The notes beneath the pieces were generated by a model. That model did no database searches, was not told where the DNA came from, and saw nothing but the letters and a program-made list of their open reading frames with translations. Positions 1 through 6,849 of a stretch of 11,125 nucleotides of DNA are shown here, piece after piece. This DNA is from JBMOLK01 sp049325575 (GTDB taxonomy: Bacteria; Bacillota; Clostridia; Acetivibrionales; Acetivibrionaceae), in NCBI GenBank assembly GCA_049325575.1, contig JBMOLK010000175.1, positions 1-11,125 of the forward strand, given 5' to 3'. Both the position numbers and the translations under genes were made by a program. Position 1 is the first letter of the stretch. Every line of letters begins with the position of its first letter.

Positions 1-56
1 ACTGCATCACTTATTTGACCTTCTATCTGTCCCTTGGTTACTTTGATGCAACTCAC
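1..56 (-). CDS. N-terminus of a probable DUF2294 family protein, cut by the window edge
   Basis: A minus-strand frame starts at GTG 56-54 and is open to the edge of the window, giving 19 residues that begin MSCIKVTKGQIEGQISDAV. The stretch TKGQIEGQISDAV resembles the usual beginning of DUF2294 (MpsC-like) proteins, which open with a TKGQLEAEIS-type motif. The start is supported by a GGGGG ribosome-binding site at 67-63, six bases upstream, and by a sigma-A-like promoter just before it. The function of this family is poorly defined; one proposal links it to membrane-potential generation. The call rests on a short stretch and must be confirmed with the adjoining sequence. It is separated from the regulator gene by about 280 bp and has its own promoter, so it is probably not part of the operon. 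Confidence 0.5.
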   Translation of the reverse strand, partial: MSCIKVTKGQIEGQISDA

Positions 57-79
57 TATACACCCCCACCCTCATATAT

Positions 80-108
80 ATAATACACGCCTTTTACAAT
101 AATGTAAA
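80..108 (-). promoter_or_regulatory. sigma-A-type promoter for the edge gene, with an inverted repeat over the -35 box
   Basis: On the minus strand, TTTACA (108-103) and TATTAT (85-80) are separated by exactly 17 bp. Each box matches the vegetative consensus at 5 of 6 positions. Transcription would start near 73, about 17 nt before the GTG at 56. The -35 box is one arm of the inverted repeat TTTACAATAATGTAAA (93-108, 6-bp arms, 4-bp spacer), which could be an operator. No regulator can be assigned from sequence. Confidence 0.5.
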
Positions 109-334
109 TATGCTTTTGAATATTTTAATAAACGAACTTGCAATTTGGTTTGAAAATTCAACATTAGATACTAACATTTGTTACGTTATGAATAACAGTA
201 GGTAAGAAGTTGCAAAACAAACTTGTGTTCGACATTAATAGATTTGAGCATCAAAAGAAAACCCTTTCAACATGCACTGCAGCTGCTTCACATTATTTTT
301 GGCAGAAAACAGAATATATTCTTTAGAAGGGGGA
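109..334. other. intergenic region with no gene recognised
   Basis: This A+T-rich stretch lies between the end of the regulator gene and the promoter of the edge gene. I see no convincing open frame with a ribosome-binding site, no RNA gene and no classical terminator. The perfect 12-bp palindrome AGAATATATTCT (311-322), just past the regulator stop, has no loop and no T-run, so it is not a good intrinsic terminator. Confidence 0.5.
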
Positions 335-2050
335 TTAACCTAACCCGAATTTTTTAAGCTTACGGTAAAGGGTTGCACGTCCAATACCCATTGCTTTAGC
401 AATCTGATCTTTACTGTCGTACTCCGACAGCATTTTTTCAATCAGTTCTTTCTCTATCTCGTTCAAAGTCTTTAAGTTTTTCCCTTCTCCACGGGCAAAG
501 TCAAAAGAATTGACATCCTCAAAGGTTACAGAGCTGCCTTTTACATTGCTGACAATAAGTTCTACTACTTTTTCAATTTCACGGACATTATTAGGCCAGC
601 TATACTTATACATCATATCCAGAACATCCTGCTCGAACTTTAGTGACAGCTTTAAATACTTTTTCTTCAGTTTATTTATGGCATTGTCAATAATGATTAC
701 TATATCATCCTTACGCTCCGAAAGCGGCGGTATTGTTACAGTATTTTTTGAAATCCGGTAAAACAGCTCTTCATCGAACATCCCCTGTTTTACAAGAGGC
801 AGCAAATCACAACAGGTATCAAAAATCATTCTGACATCAATACTAAAGCCCTTATATGAACCCTGCTTTAACTCTTTGGTTTTAATCAACTCAACTAACC
901 GTTTTTGGAGATACAGAGGCATCTCAGAAATGTTTTTGAAAAAAATGGTTCCTTTATGAGCCATCCTAAGTTTTCCTATAACAGGCTTTTTGCTCCCGTC
1001 ATTTTCACTGCCGAAAATTTCGTTTTCCAAAAGGTCATACGGGGTATTATAACAATCAACAAAAACAAAATACTGCTTTGCCCTGTCTGAAAAGTTATGT
1101 ATAGCCCTTGCCAGTACCGACTTCCCAAGACCCGGTTCACTGCAGATCAGGATAATCTCATTAGTCACGGCAAGCTGCTTTGCCCGGTTGATTTGGGCAT
1201 TAAGCACCGGATCTTTACCCAGAATATTGCTAAATGTTATATTCACTTTATTGTCTAAAATTTCATTTAATACGTTATATACCTTGCCCAGGCTTTTAAA
1301 AGTCAGAAGTGCACCATAGTCTGTACCGTTTATCATTATATTATGACAGGATAAAAATCCGTAAAAGCTGTAGTTTTTCTGCTCATAGTAAAATACTTTA
1401 TATGGAAAATTCTGTCTGAATATCATAGTCTCGTGAATAAGCGGATGGTCAAGCACCTTTTCAATATTCTCACCAATGATATCTCTATCCATTTTAAACA
1501 AGTCTTCAAACTGGCGATTGCAGTGCGCCACCTCACCGGTGCAGGTAACAAACACCAGCCCGTCCTCAATCATGTCTATTATGACTTCACGTTCTTTTTT
1601 TATAACATTAAGCTTGTTATAATCATCTATATTTTTAAGTTTGGAGCTTAACAAATCCGCCATACCCTCAAGAAATTCAATAGAACTTTCCAGGTTCTCA
1701 AAAACAGGACTGGTCTTATGGAGCGGCACTAACAGAGCAATTGCGCCTATCACCTTACCCTCAAAAAAGATGGGTACACTGACAAGACCGGATATTGCAC
1801 ACTCCTGTAAATCCGGACAATTTTTGCAGTGCTCGTAAGTGGTTTTATCCTTTACAGCTACCACTTTACCGGTATGTAAAACCTCCCCGATCATGGAATA
1901 CCTGGTGATGGGTGTAGGATCATTTACATAACGGAACGTGTTGGCAATCCTGTTATAATTATTATCGATAATCATAACATCAATATCGAGAATCTTGGAT
2001 ATAGTCTTTGCAAACTTGGAGGCTGTCCCTCTGATCTCAGCAAGATACAT
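335..2050 (-). CDS. DhaR-like GAF-PAS-AAA+-Fis transcriptional regulator with degenerate sigma54-activator core
   Basis: This is a 571-residue regulator. A GAF-like sensor (about 10-140) contains the cysteine cluster HCKNCPDLQEC (74-84). A PAS-like domain (about 150-260) follows, then an AAA+ domain of the sigma54-activator family (about 273-493) and a C-terminal Fis-type helix-turn-helix (about 528-571). The Walker A motif is kept as SEPGLGKS (304-311), the arginine-finger region as FYRI, and sensor II as WPNNVRE. However, the GAFTGA loop that contacts sigma54 is missing, and the Walker B acidic pair reads KN (GTIFFKN, 367-373). It therefore probably does not open sigma54 promoters but may act with sigma-A, as E. 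coli DhaR and TyrR do. The position after dhaKL suggests control by DhaK and DhaL, as known for DhaR. I chose ATG 2050 because AGGTGG lies six bases upstream; the longer frame from TTG 2071 would run through that site. Confidence 0.85.
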   Translation of the reverse strand: MYLAEIRGTASKFAKTISKILDIDVMIIDNNYNRIANTFRYVNDPTPITRYSMIGEVLHTGKVVAVKDKTTYEHCKNCPDLQECAISGLVSVPIFFEGKVIGAIALLVPLHKTSPVFENLESSIEFLEGMADLLSSKLKNIDDYNKLNVIKKEREVIIDMIEDGLVFVTCTGEVAHCNRQFEDLFKMDRDIIGENIEKVLDHPLIHETMIFRQNFPYKVFYYEQKNYSFYGFLSCHNIMINGTDYGALLTFKSLGKVYNVLNEILDNKVNITFSNILGKDPVLNAQINRAKQLAVTNEIILICSEPGLGKSVLARAIHNFSDRAKQYFVFVDCYNTPYDLLENEIFGSENDGSKKPVIGKLRMAHKGTIFFKNISEMPLYLQKRLVELIKTKELKQGSYKGFSIDVRMIFDTCCDLLPLVKQGMFDEELFYRISKNTVTIPPLSERKDDIVIIIDNAINKLKKKYLKLSLKFEQDVLDMMYKYSWPNNVREIEKVVELIVSNVKGSSVTFEDVNSFDFARGEGKNLKTLNEIEKELIEKMLSEYDSKDQIAKAMGIGRATLYRKLKKFGLG

Positions 2051-2056
2051 AAAATA

Positions 2057-2062
2057 CCACCT
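2057..2062 (-). promoter_or_regulatory. ribosome-binding site that decides the regulator start
   Basis: AGGTGG on the minus strand is followed by TATTTT and then ATG at 2050. It would lie inside the coding sequence if the upstream in-frame TTG at 2071 were used, so it favours the 571-residue product. Confidence 0.7.
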
Positions 2063-2111
2063 AAAGAACAATTATGGCTTAAAAACTTCGCTTCAAGAAG
2101 CTCAAATAATA

Positions 2112-2144
2112 AGAATAATAGGGTATTATCTACCCTATTATTCT
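2112..2144 (-). terminator. perfect 14-bp-stem hairpin between dhaL and the regulator (attenuator, partial terminator or operator)
   Basis: The arms AGAATAATAGGGTA (2112-2125) and TACCCTATTATTCT (2131-2144) are exact reverse complements around a 5-nt loop. The hairpin begins 5 bp after the dhaL stop. In the direction of transcription it is followed by TATTATTTG, a broken U-tract, so termination would be partial at best. It may lower expression of the regulator relative to the kinase genes, protect the 3' end of the operon message, or act as a palindromic DNA binding site. The structure is seen directly; its role is inferred. Confidence 0.6.
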
Positions 2145-2149
2145 ACAAT

Positions 2150-2788
2150 TTACTTCAATAAATAGTCAACCAAAACTTCTATTTGATAACACATGGTAAC
2201 AGCACCCGGGTCAAGGTGTCCTACACCCTTGTTTGCCTGGTAGCAGGCACGCCCCCTTACTGCCTCCATATCCCTTGTACTGTTCATCCCATCAACTGCA
2301 CCCTGTTTCAATTCCTCCAGGGCTGCCCTTGTGTCAAATCCTTTTTCAATGGCAGCTTTAAAGCGGCATACTGCCGGATGCAGTGTATCAATCATGGTCT
2401 TGAAACCTGGCTGCGCATTGCCCCGTTCCATAATGGCATTAAGCTCTGACTCCAGTACATCGCATAAAGTGCCAATATCCAGCTCTGTTTTGTCCCCAAT
2501 GGTTTTAGCAGCCTTAATATAGGCACTACCGTACAAGACACCGGATGAGCCCCCTACTGTTGACATAATCAGCATACCGACTTTTTGGAACATTTCATTA
2601 AGCCTCATGGAGGCAAGCTGCTCCCTGTTTTCCAGCAGCTTTTGAAAGCCCATATTGATATTGGCCCAGTGATCTCCGTCACCTGTTATGGAGTCAAGTT
2701 CTGTTACATAATCCTTGCTGGACTCAATTTTCTTAGCTACCAGTTCAATGTATTCAATATACTCCTTCGGAGTTATCCTTATTTCCAT
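2150..2788 (-). CDS. dhaL: dihydroxyacetone kinase subunit DhaL (ADP/ATP-binding subunit)
   Basis: This 212-residue protein has the all-helical DhaL/DAK2 fold signature. ELDSITGDGDH (30-40) carries the three aspartates D32, D37 and D39 that hold the Mg-nucleotide, matching Asp30, 35 and 37 of E. coli DhaL. GGSSG (79-83) and GVGHLDPGA (about 188-196) are the other family signatures. The length is normal. In PTS-dependent systems DhaL keeps a bound ADP that DhaM rephosphorylates, and it passes phosphate to the substrate held by DhaK; DhaL:ADP also activates DhaR in E. coli. No dhaM is in the window, so the phosphate source is open. The usual HG after GDGD is HW here, so the protein may belong to a subgroup for a different sugar. 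The gene starts 8 bp after dhaK, and its AGGTGA ribosome-binding site overlaps the dhaK stop codon. Confidence 0.9.
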   Translation of the reverse strand: MEIRITPKEYIEYIELVAKKIESSKDYVTELDSITGDGDHWANINMGFQKLLENREQLASMRLNEMFQKVGMLIMSTVGGSSGVLYGSAYIKAAKTIGDKTELDIGTLCDVLESELNAIMERGNAQPGFKTMIDTLHPAVCRFKAAIEKGFDTRAALEELKQGAVDGMNSTRDMEAVRGRACYQANKGVGHLDPGAVTMCYQIEVLVDYLLK

Positions 2789-2796
2789 AGTATCAC

Positions 2797-3780
2797 CTAA
2801 ACTTTCAATGCCGGTGTGTCACAAGGAGCATCCAGCAGTTCTTTAAGCTCATCATCAAGTTTTAGTAATGTAATAGAGCAGCCCGCCATCTCCAGGGATG
2901 TCATAAAATTTCCTACAAAGGTCCTGTGAATTTTAATGGTATTCTTTGAAAGTATCTTTTCTACTTCATTGTTTAAGATATATAATTCCATCAAAGGAGT
3001 AGCACCCAGACCGTTTATCATCAACGCAGCTTCGCTGCCTTGATAGTCATAGTCTGCAAGTATCTTCCCGCACAAAATCTCTGCCAGTTCTGCCGCAGTC
3101 TTGATAGTGGTTCTCTCAACTCCCGGTTCACCGTGGATTCCCATACCTATTTCAATCTCATTTTCACCAAGTATAAAGCCGGGTTTACCAACTCCGGGCA
3201 AAATGCAGGGTGACATAGCCATACCCATGCTGCGGATATTTGCGATGGTCTTCTCTGCAATTCTTTTTACTTCATCAAGACTGCCGCCTGCAGCCGCTTT
3301 CGCCCCGGCCAGCTTATGAACAAAAACAGTACCCGCTATACCCCTGCGGCCTGTCGAATAGGTACTATCCTTTACAGCAACATCATCTTTTACTACAACC
3401 GATTCAACTCTTATTCCTTCCATCTCTGCCAGATCTTTTGCCATGCCGAAATTCATAATATCGCCGGAATAGTTTTTGATTATAAGTAAAACACCATCCC
3501 CGGTATCAGCTTCTTGAATGCCCTTTAGAATGCGGTCGGGTGACGGGGAAGCAAACACATTACCTGCCACTGCCGCATCAAGCATACCTTTTCCTACATA
3601 TCCTGCATGTGCAGGCTCATGGCCGCTGCCGCCGCCTGAAACAAGCCCTACCTTCTTTTCCTTATGTTTTTTGGAGATAACCTCTAAATCCTTAAAATAC
3701 TCCAGCTGTGGATTAGCCTTTACCAACCCCTGGAGCATTTCGGTTACAACCTCATTAGGATTATTTATAATTTTTTTCAT
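2797..3780 (-). CDS. dhaK: dihydroxyacetone kinase subunit DhaK (substrate-binding subunit)
   Basis: This 327-residue DhaK has the usual length for the separate-subunit form. GSGHEPAHAGYVGKGMLDAA (52-71) is the N-terminal signature with the active-site His54. NYSGDIMNF contains Asp107, and GMGIHGEPG contains His216. These correspond to E. coli His56, Asp109 and His218, the last of which binds the substrate carbonyl covalently as a hemiaminal. All key residues are present, so an active kinase for a short-chain carbonyl compound (dihydroxyacetone, or another triose or tetrose) is expected in the cytosol. It is read 17 bp after the ATC-hydrolase-like gene with a GTGGGTGA ribosome-binding site. 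No glycerol dehydrogenase or aldolase lies nearby, so the natural substrate may not be free dihydroxyacetone from glycerol. Confidence 0.93.
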   Translation of the reverse strand: MKKIINNPNEVVTEMLQGLVKANPQLEYFKDLEVISKKHKEKKVGLVSGGGSGHEPAHAGYVGKGMLDAAVAGNVFASPSPDRILKGIQEADTGDGVLLIIKNYSGDIMNFGMAKDLAEMEGIRVESVVVKDDVAVKDSTYSTGRRGIAGTVFVHKLAGAKAAAGGSLDEVKRIAEKTIANIRSMGMAMSPCILPGVGKPGFILGENEIEIGMGIHGEPGVERTTIKTAAELAEILCGKILADYDYQGSEAALMINGLGATPLMELYILNNEVEKILSKNTIKIHRTFVGNFMTSLEMAGCSITLLKLDDELKELLDAPCDTPALKV

Positions 3781-3797
3781 TGTTTATCACCCACAAA

Positions 3798-4268
3798 TTA
3801 TTTTTTAGTAATAACCATTTCACAGCAGCTCTCACAGCGGGAAAGAAGCTGTTTAAACTCAAGCTTCAAGTGTGGGAAAACACTTACCATGCCAAAGTCC
3901 CCAAAGCAAGCCAGATCACAGAGATGAGCGATCTCTTCTTTTGAACATCCAAGCTTTTTCCAAGCCTCAACAAGAGCACAGTAATGGAATTTGATAACAC
4001 TCTCATTCTCATCCAGTTTAACCGGCTCCATGGCAAAAGCTTCCCGGGGATGTCCTGTAAGAATACCGTTTGCGAAGTCTTTCGCAGTTTTGCAATCTCC
4101 CAATGCCTTACCCTTTGCGATACCAAATTCGGTAATAGCCTTTTCAGCTATTTTGTCAAATCCTTCAGGGGTATGCTTTGAAAGAAGATAAAACCATTTT
4201 GCACGGTCTTCAATAGCGCTTCTGAAAGCATTGGTGAGTTCTTCCTGTGTGTACTTTTTTTCACTCAT
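3798..4268 (-). CDS. ATC hydrolase family protein (L-2-amino-thiazoline-4-carboxylic acid hydrolase-like)
   Basis: This 156-residue soluble protein has no signal peptide. The C-terminal half carries the motifs I associate with the ATC-hydrolase family: HYCALVEAW (95-103), an LG-C segment near 106-108, CDLACFGDFGMVSVFPHL (117-134) and a terminal RCESCCEM (144-151). The namesake reaction opens the thiazoline ring of L-2-amino-thiazoline-4-carboxylate to N-carbamoyl-L-cysteine, but most family members are untested. Eight cysteines in 156 residues, five of them at 117, 121, 145, 148 and 149, suggest thiol catalysis or metal binding. I chose ATG 4268 because GGAGG lies eight bases upstream; the longer frame (start 4283) would run through it. 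The gene sits between livF (21 bp) and dhaK (17 bp) in an operon that begins with a cysteine desulfidase, which supports a role with a cysteine-derived compound. Confidence 0.72.
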   Translation of the reverse strand: MSEKKYTQEELTNAFRSAIEDRAKWFYLLSKHTPEGFDKIAEKAITEFGIAKGKALGDCKTAKDFANGILTGHPREAFAMEPVKLDENESVIKFHYCALVEAWKKLGCSKEEIAHLCDLACFGDFGMVSVFPHLKLEFKQLLSRCESCCEMVITKK

Positions 4269-4289
4269 AAATAAAACCTCCATTTGTTT

Positions 4290-4997
4290 TTAAATGCTGC
4301 CTAGATATGCTTTCCTGACCATTTCGTTATTGCTTAATGCTTTTGCATCATCTGTCATTGAAACCCTTCCTGTTTCCAAAACATAGCCCCGGTGGGCAAT
4401 GGACAGTGCCATGTTTGCGTTTTGCTCCACCAGCAGGACAGTAGTCCCCTGTTTGTTAATGGATACAATAAGATCAAAAATCATTAAAACCAGATTGGGT
4501 GCAAGACCTAAAGAAGGCTCATCCAGTAGCAGAAGCTGTGGCTGGGACATTAATGCCCTCCCTATTGCCAGCATTTGCTGCTCACCTCCGGACAAAGTCC
4601 CTGCTGTCTGTTTCTTTCTTTCAAAAAGCCTGGGAAACAGTTCATATACTCTGTCATAAGACTCCTTTACGGCTTTTTTGTCCTTTCGTGTAAAAGCTCC
4701 CAACTGTAGATTCTCTTCCACCGTCAAAGCCGGGAAGACCTCTCTACCTTCCGGGGAAAGACTAATTCCCATTTTGACAATCTCTGATGGTGCCGCATTT
4801 TTTATATCCTTTTCCTTAAACCAGACCTCTCCTGAAGCTGCTTTGAGCAGTCCTGTGATAGTGCCCAGCGTAGTACTCTTGCCAGCCCCGTTACTTCCTA
4901 TAAGGGTCACTATCTCACCTTTTTTAACCTCCAGGCTGACACCTTTTAAAGCATGAATATTTCCGTAATACGTATTCAGTTTCTTAACTACAAGCAC
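4290..4997 (-). CDS. livF: branched-chain amino acid-type ABC transporter ATP-binding protein LivF
   Basis: This 235-residue ATPase subunit of a HAAT-family importer works at the inner face of the membrane. It contains Walker A GSNGAGKST (34-42), signature LSGGEQQ (135-141), Walker B LLLLDEPS (155-162) and the LivF-typical VEQNA segment (190-194), where glutamine stands at the usual H-loop position. The sequence SPEGREVFPALTVEENL (81-97) is diagnostic of LivF. The GTG start at 4997 lies 2 bp after the livG stop, and the GGAGG at the end of livG serves as its ribosome-binding site. It forms a heterodimer with LivG to drive transport. Substrate specificity cannot be read from this subunit. Confidence 0.95.
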   Translation of the reverse strand: MLVVKKLNTYYGNIHALKGVSLEVKKGEIVTLIGSNGAGKSTTLGTITGLLKAASGEVWFKEKDIKNAAPSEIVKMGISLSPEGREVFPALTVEENLQLGAFTRKDKKAVKESYDRVYELFPRLFERKKQTAGTLSGGEQQMLAIGRALMSQPQLLLLDEPSLGLAPNLVLMIFDLIVSINKQGTTVLLVEQNANMALSIAHRGYVLETGRVSMTDDAKALSNNEMVRKAYLGSI

Positions 4998-4999
4998 TT

Positions 5000-5761
5000 C
5001 TATTCACTCCTCCCAAGATATGCCTCTATAACACGTTTGTCGTTGGCAATTTCCGCCGGCAGACCTTCAGCGATTTTTTTGCCGTAGTCAATTACATAAA
5101 TCCTGTCGGAAATATTCATAACCACATTCATATCGTGCTCAATGAGTATTATTGTGTAACCCCTGTCTCTAAGACTCTTTATAAAGCGCAGCAAGTCTTC
5201 CGACTCCTGCGGGTTCATCCCTGCAGCCGGCTCGTCTAAAAGAAGTATATTTGCTTTAGTTGCAATAGCCCGGGCTATTTCAAGCCTTCTCTGGTCTCCG
5301 TAAGGCAGGTTTACGGCATAGTTGTGCGTTTTATCCTTAAGACCTATTGAGTCGAGTATTTCAATAGCTATCCGGTGCTTTTCCCGTTCTTCACTACGGA
5401 ACTGCCTGGTTCTAAAGAGCAGATCTAAAAAATTGTAGTGTGTATTTATATGCATTCCTACTAGAACATTCTCAATAACCCTCATATCAGCAAACAGTCT
5501 GATATTTTGGAATGTTCTGGCCAGACCTGCCTTGACAATATCCTGCGGATGCAGGTTGTGTATCGGTTTGCCTTCAAGGATAATCTCTCCTTCAGTCAAG
5601 GTGTAGACACCCGTAAGCATGTTAAACAGTGTAGTTTTACCGGCACCGTTTGGTCCGATAATACTGATGATTTCACCTTTATTAACCTCGAAGGAAACCT
5701 TGTCAACTGCTATAAGTCCTCCAAAATGCTTTGATACGCTTCTGACTTCAAGGAATGCCAT
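5000..5761 (-). CDS. livG: branched-chain amino acid-type ABC transporter ATP-binding protein LivG
   Basis: This 253-residue partner ATPase has Walker A GPNGAGKTT (36-44), the Q-loop region ARTFQNIRLF (81-90), a signature in the LivG-typical form LPYGDQRRLEIARA (152-165), Walker B ILLLDEPAAGMNP (172-184) and the switch histidine in LIEHDM (His209). The C-terminal IEAYLG motif is characteristic of the family. The ATG start at 5761 is one base past the livM stop, with AAGGAAGG as ribosome-binding site inside the end of livM. The tight spacing implies translational coupling with livM and livF. Confidence 0.95.
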   Translation of the reverse strand: MAFLEVRSVSKHFGGLIAVDKVSFEVNKGEIISIIGPNGAGKTTLFNMLTGVYTLTEGEIILEGKPIHNLHPQDIVKAGLARTFQNIRLFADMRVIENVLVGMHINTHYNFLDLLFRTRQFRSEEREKHRIAIEILDSIGLKDKTHNYAVNLPYGDQRRLEIARAIATKANILLLDEPAAGMNPQESEDLLRFIKSLRDRGYTIILIEHDMNVVMNISDRIYVIDYGKKIAEGLPAEIANDKRVIEAYLGRSE

Positions 5762-5762
5762 A

Positions 5763-6845
5763 TCACATACCTTCCTTTGCTGTATTAATCCTTCTTTCTG
5801 ATTCTACCAGAGCACCCTGTCCGGCACCATCCTCCACAACCCCTTTAGGAAGTCTGTAGTCAGTCTTCTTCTGTCCTCCAAGTATACCTTGGGGGCGGAA
5901 TCTCATCATGATAACCAGAACAGCACCATATACAACAAACCTGTATTCCTGCAGGAATCTTAAAACTTCCGGGAATGAAACCAGTACTGCCGAGCCCAGA
6001 AACATACCCTCAATAGTTCCCATACCGCCTAAAATAACTATACTTAAAATCATAATTGAAGTATCAAAAGTAAAGGTGTTTGGATCAATAAACCTTATCA
6101 TATGGGCATAAAATGCACCCGCAAGACCTGAAAAAAATGCGGACAGCACAAAAGCAGCAACCTTATAAACTGTTGTTTTTATACCCATCATTGTTGCGGC
6201 CAGCTCGTCTTCCCTTATAGCCATCAAAGCCCTCCCCATCTTCGAGCGGACAATGGAAGCAATAGCACAAGTAGTCAATACCAAAAACACCAACATAAGG
6301 TAGTAAAGCCCGCTATTTGATATAGTCAGGTCAATCCCAAAAAATGATGGCTTTGGAATTCTGGAAACCCCCAAAGGTCCATTTGTTACAGCTTCCCAGT
6401 TTAAAAGAACCATTCTTACCACTTCGCAAAACCCCAAGGTAGTAATGGCCAGGTACGTGCCCGAAAGGCGAAGCGTGGGAAGGCCTAATAAGAGCCCGCA
6501 AACTGCCGCGGCAACAGCCGCAATAGGAGCGGTAATGAAGAAATTGAGGCCCAATTTAGCACCCAACAATGCAGAAACATAGGCTCCTATTGCGTAGAAC
6601 GCCGCATGCCCCAATGAAACTTGTCCGGCATAACCCGTAACAAGTCCCAGTGATAACGATAGAATGCTGTACACCCCTATCATTATGATGATTCGCAGAA
6701 TGTACTGCGATGTCCCGATATGGGGCAAAGACAATATCAAAACAGCCAAAAGGGGGTAGACTATTTTTCTATTTTTATCTATAAACAACTTGATCCTGTT
6801 TATTAAATTTGAAATCTTTTCATTGATAAAGCTTATTATATTCAT
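5763..6845 (-). CDS. livM: branched-chain amino acid-type ABC transporter permease LivM
   Basis: This 360-residue polytopic membrane protein carries the LivM signatures GYAGQVSLGHAAFYAIGAY (70-88), LRLSGTYLAITTLGF (about 125-139), the SGLAGAFYAH and FIDPNTFTFDTSI segments before the cytoplasmic coupling region GGMGTIEG, and MRFRPQGILGG near the end. A polar N-terminal stretch of about 27 residues precedes the first membrane helix. A hydrophilic tail of about 35 residues follows the final RPQGILGG and is longer than the shortest homologues need. It starts 4 bp after livH and pairs with LivH as the membrane channel. Confidence 0.94.
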   Translation of the reverse strand: MNIISFINEKISNLINRIKLFIDKNRKIVYPLLAVLILSLPHIGTSQYILRIIIMIGVYSILSLSLGLVTGYAGQVSLGHAAFYAIGAYVSALLGAKLGLNFFITAPIAAVAAAVCGLLLGLPTLRLSGTYLAITTLGFCEVVRMVLLNWEAVTNGPLGVSRIPKPSFFGIDLTISNSGLYYLMLVFLVLTTCAIASIVRSKMGRALMAIREDELAATMMGIKTTVYKVAAFVLSAFFSGLAGAFYAHMIRFIDPNTFTFDTSIMILSIVILGGMGTIEGMFLGSAVLVSFPEVLRFLQEYRFVVYGAVLVIMMRFRPQGILGGQKKTDYRLPKGVVEDGAGQGALVESERRINTAKEGM

Positions 6846-6849
6846 GGCC

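Noticed and set aside
311..322. Palindrome AGAATATATTCT as terminator of the regulator gene
   Set aside because: No loop, no G+C in the stem core and no following T-run; it is an A+T-rich palindrome that can arise by chance.
2051..2111. A separate promoter for the regulator in the gap after the hairpin
   Set aside because: CATAAT is present on the minus strand, but no matching -35 box lies at 16-18 bp; the nearest TTGAAG is only 14 bp away.
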